Shown here: piece after piece, positions 10,102 to 18,918 of the stretch
How the letters are laid out: every line of letters starts with the position of its first letter
Numbering within the stretch: the stretch's first letter is position 1
DNA from: Bacillus massilinigeriensis
GTDB taxonomy: Bacteria > Bacillota > Bacilli > Bacillales > Cytobacillaceae
Direction of reading: 5' to 3'
Length of the DNA: 64,000 bases
NCBI RefSeq assembly: GCF_900111815.1
Contig: NZ_LT630004.1
Span: 1,648,412-1,712,411, forward strand
Translations under genes and position numbers: made by a program
The notes under the pieces: generated by a model
Told to the model about the DNA's origin: nothing
What the model saw: the letters and a program-made list of their open reading frames with translations, nothing else
Databases searched by the model: none

Positions 10102-10119
10102 ATTATAATTGATTGTATG
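10102..10119 (-). promoter_or_regulatory. candidate yodT promoter elements
   Basis: On the minus strand, CATACAAT (10112-10119) fits a SigK-like -10 and TATAAT (10102-10107) a SigA -10. Neither has a convincing -35 at the right distance. Which is used cannot be decided by eye. Confidence 0.3.
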
Positions 10120-10148
10120 TTGGGCCTGGACAAATCTTTCGTGGTAAA

Positions 10149-10178
10149 TAGAAAAAAGCACCCATAATCGGGTGCTTT
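10149..10178 (-). terminator. terminator after LD-carboxypeptidase gene
   Basis: Stem AAAGCACCC/GGGTGCTTT (10155-10178) with a run of six T on the minus strand. It separates the carboxypeptidase gene from yodT. Confidence 0.9.
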
Positions 10179-10188
10179 CACTGTCAAT

Positions 10189-11169
10189 TTACTCTTCATG
10201 ATAAACGGTAATATCCATATTCCCATCCATAGTATTTATGCTGGCTTTACACCCTATTGGAATGGTGGCAATTGGATTCACGTGTCCAAAGTTCACATGA
10301 GCGATGACCGGTACCCCTGTCAATTCCTCTTTAGAAGAAATGATTTTTCTTAATGCCTCCTCCGTGACCCCTGAGTCTTTCTGGAATCTACCAATAAGGA
10401 CCCCTTGAATACCATCTGCATTAGGAAGGTGTAGAAGCGACTGTAAATCACGATCAAAAGTGCGCAAATGCGATTCTTCATCATCTTCAATAAATAGTAT
10501 CGAGTTCTTTAGTGAAGGCATATATTCTGTTCCTTGCAAAAGGTTTATCGAGGACAGATTACCGCCAATTAATCTCCCTTCAGCCTTCCCTTGTTGAATA
10601 GTGAGAAATCCTCTATTCTCATGAAAAGTTCGGTTCTCCTGGTCGAGGTACCACGCATCTTCTGACCAAGATTCTGATGGTTCTATATCGTAAGAAGCAT
10701 CATTCGTTACTGCTTCCAAAAACGAATCTAGCGAGTATTGAAATCCATGCTTCATACCGAAACTGGAGAAAAATGGTCCAGAATAGGTGACAAGTCCTGT
10801 CTTGTGAAATAGGGATAACTGTAGTGCAGTAATATCACTATATCCGCAAACTATTTTCGGATTTTTCTCAATTAGGCTATAGTCAATTTTCTTTAATAAC
10901 TGATTCGAGTTGTATCCTCCAAGTGCCGCCAAGATACATTTTACTTTGGGATCAGCAAAAGCATCATGCAAATCCGCAAGCCTGTCTTCTACTGATGTAC
11001 TGAAAAACTCATCATGACCGCTCGTATGTTTTCCATATGTCACCTTGAAACCGAATCGTTCAAGCCTATTCTGCGCAAGTTCCAATTGGGCTTTTTTAAG
11101 GACAGCCATTGAAGTGGCTGGTGCAATCACTCTAATTTCATCACCAGGCTGTAATCTATCTGGAATCAT
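10189..11169 (-). CDS. LD-carboxypeptidase (S66 family)
   Basis: A serine peptidase of the MccF/LD-carboxypeptidase family, 326 residues, that removes the terminal D-amino acid from murein tetrapeptides or detoxifies microcin-like compounds. Family landmarks are IRVIAPATS at the N-terminus, GGYNSNQLL near 95, GYSDITALQ near 117 with the downstream YSGPFFSSFG, and the late FEDDEESHLRTFDRDL-like acidic block holding the catalytic glutamate. No signal peptide is seen, so it acts in the cytoplasm, as in murein recycling. Its ATG follows GGAGGGG. It is a monocistronic gene with its own terminator. MccF-like and recycling members cannot be told apart here. Confidence 0.88.
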   Translation of the reverse strand: MIPDRLQPGDEIRVIAPATSMAVLKKAQLELAQNRLERFGFKVTYGKHTSGHDEFFSTSVEDRLADLHDAFADPKVKCILAALGGYNSNQLLKKIDYSLIEKNPKIVCGYSDITALQLSLFHKTGLVTYSGPFFSSFGMKHGFQYSLDSFLEAVTNDASYDIEPSESWSEDAWYLDQENRTFHENRGFLTIQQGKAEGRLIGGNLSSINLLQGTEYMPSLKNSILFIEDDEESHLRTFDRDLQSLLHLPNADGIQGVLIGRFQKDSGVTEEALRKIISSKEELTGVPVIAHVNFGHVNPIATIPIGCKASINTMDGNMDITVYHEE

Positions 11170-11246
11170 AATTACCCCTCCATATATTCACTCAATAAAG
11201 TTTATTTTATCAAACAGGAGAGGAGTCCACACTGTTTTTTCAAAAG

Positions 11247-11271
11247 AAAAAGCCCGCTCAAATGAACGGAC
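11247..11271 (-). terminator. terminator after FAD dehydrogenase gene
   Basis: Eight-pair stem GTCCGTTC/GAGCGGGC with loop ATTT, followed by TTTTT on the minus strand, 12 bases after the stop of the neighbouring gene. Confidence 0.8.
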
Positions 11272-11282
11272 CTTGGAACATA

Positions 11283-12749
11283 TTATGCAAAGACAGGCTC
11301 CGATTTATTTCCTGTCTGAAGTTTTTCAATAATGTCAGTTGCAATCCAGACTCCGCATGCACTTGCTTGAGCTAGTCCTCTAGTGATTCCTGCGCCGTCT
11401 CCTCCAACATAAAGACCAGTGATTTCCGTTTCGAATTTATCGTTAAGCTTCGGTCTTGCAGAATAAAACTTCGCTTCCACACCATAGAAAAGCGTATGCT
11501 CCGATGCCAATCCAGGAGTTACAAAGTTGAGCGCTTCTGTCATCTCAATAAGACTTTTCATTGTATTATATGGCAGCACAAGTCCAAGGTCCCCCGGAAC
11601 AGCCTCCTTCAACGTCGGTTCAAGAAAGCCCTCTTTAATTCTCTTTGATGTCGATCTGCGGCCTTTTAGAATATCGCCATACTTTTGAACAATTAAGCCT
11701 CCACTTGAAAGGCTATTAGCAAGGCGGGACACTTCATGTGCGAATTCATTAGGCTTATCGAAAGGCTCTGAGAAAGTATGTGATACTAAGAGTGCAAAAT
11801 TAGTGTTTGGGCTGCCAAGATCAGGATCTTTATACGCATGACCGTTCGCAAGCATAATTCCTGAATGATTCTCAACCACAACATGGCCGGAAGGATTGCT
11901 GCAGAAAGTTCTAACCTTTGTTCCGACAGAAGTGTTATAAACAAACTTTCCTTCATAGAGATTCTCGTTAATTTCTTCCATCACTACATTAGAAGTCTCC
12001 ACCCGGACACCGATGTCAACCTGGTTATTGATCATTTTCAAACGTCTGGATTTCAACAGCCCTGTAAGCCATTTAGAGCCGTCACGCCCAGGTGTGATGA
12101 CCACCTTTTCAGCTGTAAATTCCTCCCCGGATTTGAGCTTGATGCCACGAGCGATATAGCTGCCGTTATGCTTATCCGTTATTAAGTCATCAACTTCCGC
12201 TTTGAATTTCATTTCAATTTTTGTCAGTAAATATTCATAGATGCTTTTTAGTATTGCTAGGTTCTGTTCTGTACCTAAATGTCGGACCTGTGCCCGCAGG
12301 AGCTTTAGTCCCGCAGCATAACCCCTTCGTTCAATATCCCGTACTTTATCTGTAAGCGGATCGGTGATGCTCTCAGTTGCGCCGTGATCTAAGTTTATCA
12401 TGTCCACATATTTAATCAGCTCGACTACTTTTGATTCAGGTAGATATTCAGTCATCCAGCCGCCAAATTCACTTGTTATATTAAACTTCCCATCAGAATA
12501 CGCCCCAGCACCCCCAAAGCCATTCGTAATGGAACAAGCCGGAAGACATCCTGCAAAACCTTTTTTACCAGCAGGAGGAGGACATTTTTCAATTTTTTTC
12601 TGAAGGATAGGGCAATTTCTCGAATAAATATCGTGACCTTTATCAATCAGAAGCACTTTTGCTTCTGGCAGCTTTAACGTAAGTTCATAGCAGGTAAATA
12701 TTCCAGCCGGTCCAGCGCCGACAACTATTACATCATAATTTGTTTTCAT
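11283..12749 (-). CDS. FAD-dependent dehydrogenase (uncharacterised)
   Basis: A 488-residue flavoprotein with an N-terminal Rossmann dinucleotide site VVGAGPAGIFTCYEL (about 8-22) and a C-terminal FAD-contacting GLYVGGDGAGITRGLAQASA segment. It fits the uncharacterised FAD-dependent dehydrogenase group related to glucose-inhibited-division/HI0933-like oxidoreductases. Cysteines cluster near residues 46-73 (NCPILQKKIEKCPP, GFAGCLPAC), possibly a metal or redox site. The ATG follows GGTGATATAGC. It is a single-gene unit, divergent from the SGNH hydrolase gene. Substrate unknown. Confidence 0.8.
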   Translation of the reverse strand: MKTNYDVIVVGAGPAGIFTCYELTLKLPEAKVLLIDKGHDIYSRNCPILQKKIEKCPPPAGKKGFAGCLPACSITNGFGGAGAYSDGKFNITSEFGGWMTEYLPESKVVELIKYVDMINLDHGATESITDPLTDKVRDIERRGYAAGLKLLRAQVRHLGTEQNLAILKSIYEYLLTKIEMKFKAEVDDLITDKHNGSYIARGIKLKSGEEFTAEKVVITPGRDGSKWLTGLLKSRRLKMINNQVDIGVRVETSNVVMEEINENLYEGKFVYNTSVGTKVRTFCSNPSGHVVVENHSGIMLANGHAYKDPDLGSPNTNFALLVSHTFSEPFDKPNEFAHEVSRLANSLSSGGLIVQKYGDILKGRRSTSKRIKEGFLEPTLKEAVPGDLGLVLPYNTMKSLIEMTEALNFVTPGLASEHTLFYGVEAKFYSARPKLNDKFETEITGLYVGGDGAGITRGLAQASACGVWIATDIIEKLQTGNKSEPVFA

Positions 12750-12959
12750 GCTATATCACCGCTTATCAGTTATTTTTCTTAACCAAAGCTAAATATAGCA
12801 AATACAATAGTGATGGTCAACCTAAAAGCGAACTATTTATATCAATGTCAATTAAAATGTTCGTTATTTGTCCTATTAAAGAAAGTTGTTATTGCTTTGG
12901 CCATATAGGGTAAATTTAAATAGGAATGCAGAAATCTAAGTTATAAGGATGATTATTTA

Positions 12960-14066
12960 ATGCGTAAAAACTTGTTTATTACAGGCACGGTTGGAATAAT
13001 TGCATTGGCAATATATTTTCTTGAGACAGCAACTTCCTCTGGGACAGGTAAAGCCAATACTGTATACGAAAAACTCTCCAATGGACGAAATATTCATTAC
13101 TTGGTAATTGGAGATAGTATTGGCAGAGGTTCCGGAGCTGAAGCAATTGAAGATCGCTGGTACAGCCAATTGGAAGTCCTTCTTAAGGATAAAATGGGAG
13201 TGCAGGCGAAACGACAGTCGATTGTCCAAAGTGGAGCAACCGCCTTTGAAGGAATATACCGTTTCCAAACTTCTTCAAGGCTTCGTCCACCTGATGTCAT
13301 TTTTATCTTTTTTGGAGAGAACGATCGCAAATACATGGATGCTCACGAGTTTTCGTATTTTTATGATAAGCTGTTAAGGGATGCAAAGACAAGATTCCCT
13401 GACGCAGAAATCATCACCATTACAGAAAGCCCCTTAAAACAGGATGATTTTGCACGACAAATCCAGCGAATTTCTTATCATTACGGAGCCAAAAATATCG
13501 ATATGCGAAAGGTTTTTCGTGAAACCGGTATGCTTACAGAGAAGTTGACAGCTGATACTGTTCATCCAAATGGTACCGGCTATCAGCTTTATGCCAACGA
13601 AATATTCAATATCCTGTTAAAAAACAGCAAAAACAAGCCAAATATCGCCCAGCTTAAAAATAGCCTTTATGCAAATTCCGAATTTACATTAAAGACGGTC
13701 GGCAGAGCCAAAAAAATGGAGGGATTTATAAATGAGGAAGATTTTTACACCAGTAGCACACCCGGGGATTATATTCAATTCCACTTTGATGGTCCCATGC
13801 TGGGAGTAAAGCTAACAAGAAAGGAAAACGGCGGAATGGTGAAAGTATACATTGATGGAAAATACATTCGAACCATCTCCACATGGTGGCCTTTTCCAAG
13901 GGAAAGAAACCTGTACGTAGCCAGCGGACTTGAAGAAGGAAAACATACAGTAAAATTCGAAGTGATCAATCAAAAATCCTCCCATAATTCGTCAGACCAA
14001 GGGAACATTCAGATTTCTTCTATCTTATGTGCAGAAAAGAAAAAAAGATTGAATAATCCTTTATAA
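12960..14066 (+). CDS. membrane-anchored SGNH/GDSL hydrolase
   Basis: A 368-residue extracytoplasmic esterase/acetylhydrolase candidate. Residues 1-24 form an uncleaved signal-anchor or signal peptide. The SGNH blocks are present: GDSIGRGSG near 53 (nucleophile serine), a glycine in block II, GEND near 112, and DTVHPNGTGY near 200 with the catalytic Asp-His. The C-terminal third (about 235-360) is a beta-rich extra domain, possibly carbohydrate binding. The ATG follows AAGGATG. The next gene, a DUF502 membrane protein, begins 41 bases later, so the pair is probably an operon. A role in removing acetyl groups from cell-wall or surface polysaccharide is a reasonable guess, not shown. Confidence 0.82.
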   Translation: MRKNLFITGTVGIIALAIYFLETATSSGTGKANTVYEKLSNGRNIHYLVIGDSIGRGSGAEAIEDRWYSQLEVLLKDKMGVQAKRQSIVQSGATAFEGIYRFQTSSRLRPPDVIFIFFGENDRKYMDAHEFSYFYDKLLRDAKTRFPDAEIITITESPLKQDDFARQIQRISYHYGAKNIDMRKVFRETGMLTEKLTADTVHPNGTGYQLYANEIFNILLKNSKNKPNIAQLKNSLYANSEFTLKTVGRAKKMEGFINEEDFYTSSTPGDYIQFHFDGPMLGVKLTRKENGGMVKVYIDGKYIRTISTWWPFPRERNLYVASGLEEGKHTVKFEVINQKSSHNSSDQGNIQISSILCAEKKKRLNNPL

Positions 14067-14107
14067 CAATGTATCTTTACAGACATAACCATACAAGGGA
14101 GAAAAAA

Positions 14108-14698
14108 ATGAAAAAGCTTTTTAAAAATTTTCTTAACGGGATACTGACCATCGTTCCCATCATTCTAGTTATCTTTGTCTGTTACAAGACCTTTATGTTC
14201 CTGGACGGGTTGCTCGGAAGTTTCCTTGAACCGTTTATGAAGAATGATTATATTCCAGGGTTTGGACTATTGCTCACTCTTATCCTCATCACCCTTCTTG
14301 GCTGGCTGTCAACGCGTTTCATCACCGGAACTATTGTCAGGATAACAGACAGGATCCTTGACAGAATCCCTATTGTGAAAACTATTTACTCCGTCATCAA
14401 AGATACTCTTCGTTCCTTTCTTGGAGAGAAAAAATCTTTTTCCATCGTGGTGCTTGTCACAATACCAGCTACAGGAATGAAAAGTATGGGTTTTATTACA
14501 GCAGACGATTTAGCAGCTTTCTATAGTCCGTTGGAGGATTATGCGGCCGTTTACATTCCCCAGACATTCCAAGTAGCAGGATTTACTTTCTTTGTGCGGA
14601 AAGACGAACTTGAAGTACTGAACGTGAAACCTGAGGATGCTATGAAGTTCATTTTGTCAGGCGGTATGACGGCGAAGAAAACATCAAATACATTATGA
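14108..14698 (+). CDS. DUF502 family membrane protein
   Basis: A 196-residue membrane protein with two N-terminal transmembrane segments (about 8-30 and 48-72) and a soluble C-terminal domain holding RITDRILDRIPIVKTIYSVIKD, the most conserved DUF502 stretch, then VLVTIPATGMKSMGFITADD. No biochemical role is established for the family. The ATG at 14108 is preferred to one 39 bases upstream because AAGGGAG lies just before it. It follows the SGNH hydrolase and ends at a shared terminator. Confidence 0.85.
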   Translation: MKKLFKNFLNGILTIVPIILVIFVCYKTFMFLDGLLGSFLEPFMKNDYIPGFGLLLTLILITLLGWLSTRFITGTIVRITDRILDRIPIVKTIYSVIKDTLRSFLGEKKSFSIVVLVTIPATGMKSMGFITADDLAAFYSPLEDYAAVYIPQTFQVAGFTFFVRKDELEVLNVKPEDAMKFILSGGMTAKKTSNTL

Positions 14699-14701
14699 TT
14701 G

Positions 14702-14733
14702 AAAAAAGGTACAGGTTCTCAGCCTGTACCTTT
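14702..14733. terminator. bidirectional terminator
   Basis: Stem GGTACAGG/CCTGTACC (14708-14715 with 14723-14730) lies between convergent genes. On the minus strand six T follow; on the plus strand TTTCCATTATTTT follows. The minus direction looks stronger. Confidence 0.85.
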
Positions 14734-14736
14734 CCA

Positions 14737-15246
14737 TTATTTTAAATGAACTTTCATAAAGGCAGTGGTGCCTTTTTCTGTTTTCCCTGTTTCTATTTTT
14801 TCTACTGATAAAACAGCATCGCTGTTCGTAATAATAACAGGTGTAACCGTGCTTTTCGCCTTGTCTCGAATCATCTGTAAATCGAAGCTCATAAGGAGAT
14901 CACCAGCCTTGATAGCATCACCCTCCTTAACATGCGCCTCAAATCCCGCACCTTTTAAGCCGACAGTCTCGAGTCCGATATGCAGGAGAATTTCCACTCC
15001 AGTTTCCGACCTGATTCCGATCGCATGCTTTGTCGGGAAAATTTGAATCACCTCACCATCAACGGGTGAAACTGCCATACCCTCTGTTGGGTCAATGGCA
15101 AGCCCGTCTCCCATCATCTTCTCGGAAAATACGGGATCTGGTACATCTTCCAGTTTTACCATGCTCCCTGTTAACGGCGCGAGTAACGTAACAAACTTCC
15201 CGTGTTGTTCTTTCTTTCCAAAAAATTTCTTGAACAATTTGCTCAT
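14737..15246 (-). CDS. ypqE: orphan PTS glucose-type EIIA (YpqE-like)
   Basis: A stand-alone phosphotransferase EIIA domain of the glucose family, 169 residues. The phosphorylated histidine lies in [16 protein letters not shown] (about 84-99), and an upstream [10 protein letters not shown] block is also canonical. It has no linked EIIB/EIIC, so it either serves a permease elsewhere or has a regulatory role. Its ATG overlaps the msrB stop as ATGA, so it is translationally coupled to methionine sulfoxide reductases. The gene symbol rests on length and synteny with B. subtilis as I remember it. Confidence 0.85.
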   Translation of the reverse strand: MSKLFKKFFGKKEQHGKFVTLLAPLTGSMVKLEDVPDPVFSEKMMGDGLAIDPTEGMAVSPVDGEVIQIFPTKHAIGIRSETGVEILLHIGLETVGLKGAGFEAHVKEGDAIKAGDLLMSFDLQMIRDKAKSTVTPVIITNSDAVLSVEKIETGKTEKGTTAFMKVHLK

Positions 15247-15689
15247 CCTTTCACTTTACCTAAATTATCAAACATTGGCAAATAAGCACCAAAACCCTCT
15301 TCTTCTAATTTTTCCTTTGGTACGAACCGCAGTGCTGCAGAATTAATGCAATACCTTAATCCTTCCATGCCTGGCCCATCATCGAAAACATGGCCCAAGT
15401 GGGAGTCAGCAGTTGAGCTGCGAACCTCCGTTCTGACCATTCCGTGAGAATAGTCCACTTTTTCAAGAATTTCCAAAGAATCAATTGGCTTTGTAAAACT
15501 TGGCCAACCGCAACCTGCATCATATTTATCAAGGGAGCTGAACAATGGTTTCCCTGAAACGACATCGACGTAAATTCCATCTCGGGATTCGTTCCAATAT
15601 TTATTTTGAAACGGCGGTTCCGTTCTGTTATTTTGGGTTACTTCATACTCCATTGGTGAAAGCTTTTTCTTTAATTCTTCCTTATTCAT
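15243..15689 (-). CDS. msrB: methionine-R-sulfoxide reductase
   Basis: Reduces the R epimer of methionine sulfoxide in proteins using thioredoxin. About 148 residues; [11 protein letters not shown] near 59 and [12 protein letters not shown] near 92 are family signatures, and [11 protein letters not shown] near 118 contains the catalytic cysteine. No paired CxxC zinc motifs are present, so this is the zinc-free form. The ATG at 15689, behind GGGGGATC, is chosen over one 60 bases upstream. It overlaps the end of msrA by 8 bases and the start of the EIIA gene by 4. Confidence 0.95.
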   Translation of the reverse strand: MNKEELKKKLSPMEYEVTQNNRTEPPFQNKYWNESRDGIYVDVVSGKPLFSSLDKYDAGCGWPSFTKPIDSLEILEKVDYSHGMVRTEVRSSTADSHLGHVFDDGPGMEGLRYCINSAALRFVPKEKLEEEGFGAYLPMFDNLGKVKG

Positions 15690-16224
15690 GCCGATCCCCC
15701 CAATGCTTCCGAATGTAAGCTGCACGTCCCGAACCTTCTTGATAAGCACTATATCTTAGAGGATTTTTCTTATAATAATCCTGGTGATATTCTTCTGCTG
15801 GATAAAATGTTGTTGCTGGCAAAATTTCAGTTACAATCGCCTTATTGAAAATGCCACTTTCATCAAGCTCTTGCTTGTATTGTTCAGCAATTTTTTTCTG
15901 ATTCTCATTGTGATAATAAACAGCTTGTTTATATGACTCGCCTCTATCGTAGAATTGACCTCCTGCATCGGTTGGATCTATTTGCCTCCAGAATAGCTTT
16001 ACGAGTTCGCTATATGGAAAAACTTCATGATCGAAAGTGATTTTCACTGCTTCAGTATGACCTGTTATACCGCTGCATACTTCCTCATATGTCGGATTCT
16101 TTGTATGACCTCCGGTATAGCCAGAAACAACGCTTATGATACCGGGAGTCTCCACGAAGGGCTTTACCATGCACCAAAAGCAACCTCCCGCAAATGTCGC
16201 CTCTTCAATATTAGAATGTTTCAA
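15682..16224 (-). CDS. msrA: methionine-S-sulfoxide reductase
   Basis: Reduces the S epimer of methionine sulfoxide. The active site [11 protein letters not shown] is near residues 13-23 of about 180. The TTG at 16224 is favoured by AGGTGGAG just upstream; a GTG nine bases earlier has a poorer site. First gene of the msrA-msrB-EIIA unit, covering both sulfoxide epimers in one transcript. Confidence 0.94.
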   Translation of the reverse strand: MKHSNIEEATFAGGCFWCMVKPFVETPGIISVVSGYTGGHTKNPTYEEVCSGITGHTEAVKITFDHEVFPYSELVKLFWRQIDPTDAGGQFYDRGESYKQAVYYHNENQKKIAEQYKQELDESGIFNKAIVTEILPATTFYPAEEYHQDYYKKNPLRYSAYQEGSGRAAYIRKHWGDRHE

Positions 16225-16331
16225 GCTCTCCACCTACTTTCACAGTTCTTACTTTCTATTCCCTATTGTAACCAAATTCATTCTAGGAAAACAAAGAATT
16301 ATGGCGCATTCAACTCACACTAATGAAATAG

Positions 16332-16913
16332 TTATTTTTTAGCAGGCAGAAGCAATGTAAACGCAATATTATCTTCCTTCAAGTCAAATTTCTCCGCCCT
16401 TATGCCGGCACCTCTTTTTAATTCTATTTCCTTAAGCGACACATAAATTGTTTCTTCGTCAGGTTGGATATGTACGAACTTCGGCAGCTGACCATTACGA
16501 TGAAGCAATCTCAACATGTAGGATACAGGCAAATGAAGATTGCCAACAGATAAGGATTTTTGTCTCAATACAATATCTCCATTATCCATTGTGCTAGGCT
16601 CAAAGGTCGCTTTTATTCTTGCTCGTTCCTTAAACAGTGGAATAGTCCCATAAAACTCTACATCTTCGTTGAGATTGACCTGGTAATCAACAGACCCTTT
16701 TTCGGATTCTTCCGCGAGATAATGGCTAATCACCCGGTTCAAATCATCTTTATTTGTCCTAACATGAAGTTTGACCGTATCAGATTTTCCGTTGCCACTT
16801 CGAGAAATTTCTTTTCCATCTTCCACTGGTGCCAATATCATTGTGACGAGAATTCCTGCTCCAATCACCAAAGCACCTAGCAAAGCAAAAAATGCTAGTT
16901 TCCATTTATTCAT
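16332..16913 (-). CDS. ypmS: YpmS family protein (DUF2140)
   Basis: A 193-residue protein with one N-terminal transmembrane anchor (about 6-28) and an extracytoplasmic domain rich in short beta strands. It matches YpmS/DUF2140 in length, anchor and position between ypmQ and msrA. No enzyme motif is visible. The ATG follows AGAGGAGA. Function is unknown; a lipid- or envelope-binding role is only a guess from topology. Confidence 0.78.
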   Translation of the reverse strand: MNKWKLAFFALLGALVIGAGILVTMILAPVEDGKEISRSGNGKSDTVKLHVRTNKDDLNRVISHYLAEESEKGSVDYQVNLNEDVEFYGTIPLFKERARIKATFEPSTMDNGDIVLRQKSLSVGNLHLPVSYMLRLLHRNGQLPKFVHIQPDEETIYVSLKEIELKRGAGIRAEKFDLKEDNIAFTLLLPAKK

Positions 16914-16980
16914 TAGCTATCTCTCCTCTTTCGCCTCGTGACTTGAATTTTCACCGTGCATTAGGATGATTCTTTCAGGT

Positions 16981-17003
16981 AAAAAAAGAGCCCGTTCGGG
17001 CCC
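16981..17003 (-). terminator. terminator after ypmQ
   Basis: Stem GGGCCCG/CGGGCTC followed by seven T on the minus strand, immediately beyond the ypmQ stop codon. Confidence 0.88.
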
Positions 17004-17579
17004 TTAATCTAGTGATTTGATATCTTTGAGGATATCATCAAACGGGACTTCCTTTGAACCGGAATAGGATTTCATAATCTTTCCTTCCTGGTCAACAAGG
17101 AAAAAATAGGACTGGTGAACTACTTGGTCCCCGGTCTCCGGTTTCTTTACAAGTGTCTTAAAGTTATCCATCGCGAATGTTTCAATTTCCTCCTGAGAAT
17201 ATCCTGTGAGAAAGCTCCAGTTTTTTGTATCAACATGGAATTTCTCACTGTAATCTTTCAATATCTTAGGATTATCAACAGTTGGATCAACGCTAAAAGA
17301 TACAAACTCGACATTCTTTAATTTCTCTTCTTTTACCATATCTTGAAGCTTCAGCATATTTGCCGTCATTGGAGGACAAATTGTATCGCAACTCGTAAAG
17401 ATAAAATCCGCCACCCATATTTTTCCTTTCAGGTCCTTCAGACCGAAAGGCTTGTCTTCCTGATTTGTAAATGTAAAGTCCTTAATTTCATAGTTTAATG
17501 GATTTTCAATCCCTTTATCTCCGCATCCCGCGATGAAAATAAGGATCATTAATGGTAAAGCAAGCCACTTGGCTCTCAA
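17004..17579 (-). CDS. ypmQ: SCO1/SenC family lipoprotein (YpmQ)
   Basis: A thioredoxin-like copper chaperone used in assembly of the CuA site of cytochrome c oxidase. The N-terminus is a lipoprotein signal ending in FIAGC (lipobox), so it is anchored on the outside of the membrane. The copper/disulfide motif CDTICPP (CxxxC) near residue 63 and a later histidine in VVHQSYFF complete the SCO ligands. About 191 residues. A TTG at 17579, just behind GGGTGAT, gives a normal signal peptide; an ATG 18 bases upstream has no spacing for its site. Confidence 0.88.
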   Translation of the reverse strand: MRAKWLALPLMILIFIAGCGDKGIENPLNYEIKDFTFTNQEDKPFGLKDLKGKIWVADFIFTSCDTICPPMTANMLKLQDMVKEEKLKNVEFVSFSVDPTVDNPKILKDYSEKFHVDTKNWSFLTGYSQEEIETFAMDNFKTLVKKPETGDQVVHQSYFFLVDQEGKIMKSYSGSKEVPFDDILKDIKSLD

Positions 17580-17621
17580 ATTATCACCCGCTATCATTCT
17601 CTTTAAAGATCAAATTTAACC

Positions 17622-18464
17622 TTACTCAAAATAATACATGAACCCAATTGCCCCTGTGCCTGTATGAGTGCTTATAATAGGTGTAGTCACTTCCATATCG
17701 ACCTTGGTATAGCCTGTCAATTCCTTGATTGCCTCTTTTAACTTTGTTGCAAGTTCCATCCCCTCTGCATGTGTCAATCCAATACCCTTAACGACCTTCC
17801 CTTTAACATCCTCAGCAAACTGCTTGGACAAATATTTAACGACTTGAGAATGACTTCTGGCTTTAGAAACAGGCGTATACTCTCCTCCTTCTAAGGAAGC
17901 AATAGGCTTAATATTCAAGAGCGATCCAATCATTGCCTTTCCTTTTCCGATTCTTCCACCCTTCAAAAGGTTTTCAAGGGTGTCTACAACAACGAAAAGC
18001 CTTGTTTGTTCCCTTACTACATCGATCCTTGCAATAATTTCTTCCATATTCATTTCTTGTGAGGCCATCACTGCAGCTTCTTCAACTTGAAAGGCAAGTC
18101 CTTTTGAGATGAACATGGAATCCACTACCGTTACATTTGCCTTAGACATCTCTGCAGCACTTTGTGCAGAACGGACAGTGCCGCTCATGCCTCCAGTCAT
18201 ATGAATAGAAAGAACTTCATACCCATCCTCACCAAGTTCATCAAACACTTTAAGGAATTCTCCAACTGAAGGCTGTGAGCTTTTTGGAAGTTCAGGTGAC
18301 TTCTTCATTTCATCAAGGAATTCCTCGGGTGAGATGTCTACTCTATCCAAGTAATGCTTTCCATCAATTATAATGGAAAGAGGTACGATACGAATATCAT
18401 ACCGGCTGATCATATCTTCAGCCAGATCTGCTGTTGAATCTGTTACTATTTTTATTTTACCCAT
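17622..18464 (-). CDS. DegV family fatty-acid-binding protein
   Basis: A 280-residue two-domain DegV protein; in Firmicutes the family (FakB) binds fatty acids for phosphorylation by FakA. IVTDSTADL at the N-terminus, TSQPSVGEF near 58-66 and HMTGGMSGTVRSAQ near 85 are the fatty-acid-binding signatures. The ATG at 18464 starts the family-conserved MGKIKIVTDST; frames reading further upstream would run into the ypmP terminator. A second DegV protein is encoded at 43206. Confidence 0.9.
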   Translation of the reverse strand: MGKIKIVTDSTADLAEDMISRYDIRIVPLSIIIDGKHYLDRVDISPEEFLDEMKKSPELPKSSQPSVGEFLKVFDELGEDGYEVLSIHMTGGMSGTVRSAQSAAEMSKANVTVVDSMFISKGLAFQVEEAAVMASQEMNMEEIIARIDVVREQTRLFVVVDTLENLLKGGRIGKGKAMIGSLLNIKPIASLEGGEYTPVSKARSHSQVVKYLSKQFAEDVKGKVVKGIGLTHAEGMELATKLKEAIKELTGYTKVDMEVTTPIISTHTGTGAIGFMYYFE

Positions 18465-18486
18465 ATCAAAAAACACTTCCCTTGCC

Positions 18487-18515
18487 ATTATACATGATAT
18501 TGCGGCTAATATGAA
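18487..18515 (-). promoter_or_regulatory. degV promoter (sigma-A)
   Basis: On the minus strand TTCATA (18510-18515), 17 bases, TATAAT (18487-18492), directly after the ypmP terminator and about 23 bases before the degV start. Confidence 0.6.
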
Positions 18516-18533
18516 AAACATAAGCACGAATAG

Positions 18534-18562
18534 AAAAAAGGGCACCATTTTCCGGTGCCCTT
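18534..18562 (-). terminator. terminator after ypmP
   Basis: Stem AAGGGCACC/GGTGCCCTT (18538-18562), then six T on the minus strand. It overlaps the region of the ypmP stop. Confidence 0.9.
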
Positions 18563-18565
18563 CCG

Positions 18566-18817
18566 TCAAGCGTTGTTCTTCAGTTCACCAGAAGTAAACA
18601 ATCTTTCATACTCCGGCCACTTCATTGTTCGTTTAAGGTAATCTCTGAAAGAGTGTACACTTCCCAATTTCCTGTCTCGATATAGAATGGTTATAAACGT
18701 TTGCAAACGGACCTGAATCATGAAAAAATGTGGGCTATCTTCCTGCAGGACAGGAATATCAATGACTTTTACCTTCTGTCCAATAAAATTTTTGAACTCC
18801 AGGCTTTTGAATAACAA
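18566..18817 (-). CDS. ypmP: YpmP-like protein (DUF2535)
   Basis: A small cytoplasmic protein of 83 residues beginning LLFKSLEFKNFIGQKVKV, which I recognise as DUF2535/YpmP. The start is a TTG at 18817 preceded by GAGG at eight bases; a longer reading back to 18925 would run into hypE and gives an unrelated N-terminus. In B. subtilis it sits beside ilvA as I recall; here the hydrogenase island lies between them. Function unknown. Confidence 0.7.
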   Translation of the reverse strand: MLFKSLEFKNFIGQKVKVIDIPVLQEDSPHFFMIQVRLQTFITILYRDRKLGSVHSFRDYLKRTMKWPEYERLFTSGELKNNA

Positions 18818-18869
18818 AATATCATCCTCTTTATACCCGTTTGTTTCTATTATAACCGATAATTCACAT

Positions 18870-18896
18870 AAAAAGTATTTCCATTCAATAAATACT
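18870..18896 (-). terminator. candidate terminator of the hyp operon
   Basis: AT-rich stem AGTATTT/AAATACT with a nine-base loop, followed by TTTTT on the minus strand, 23 bases after hypE. Weak stem, but well placed. Confidence 0.5.
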
Positions 18897-18918
18897 CTAA
18901 TAATTAACGAAAAAATTT

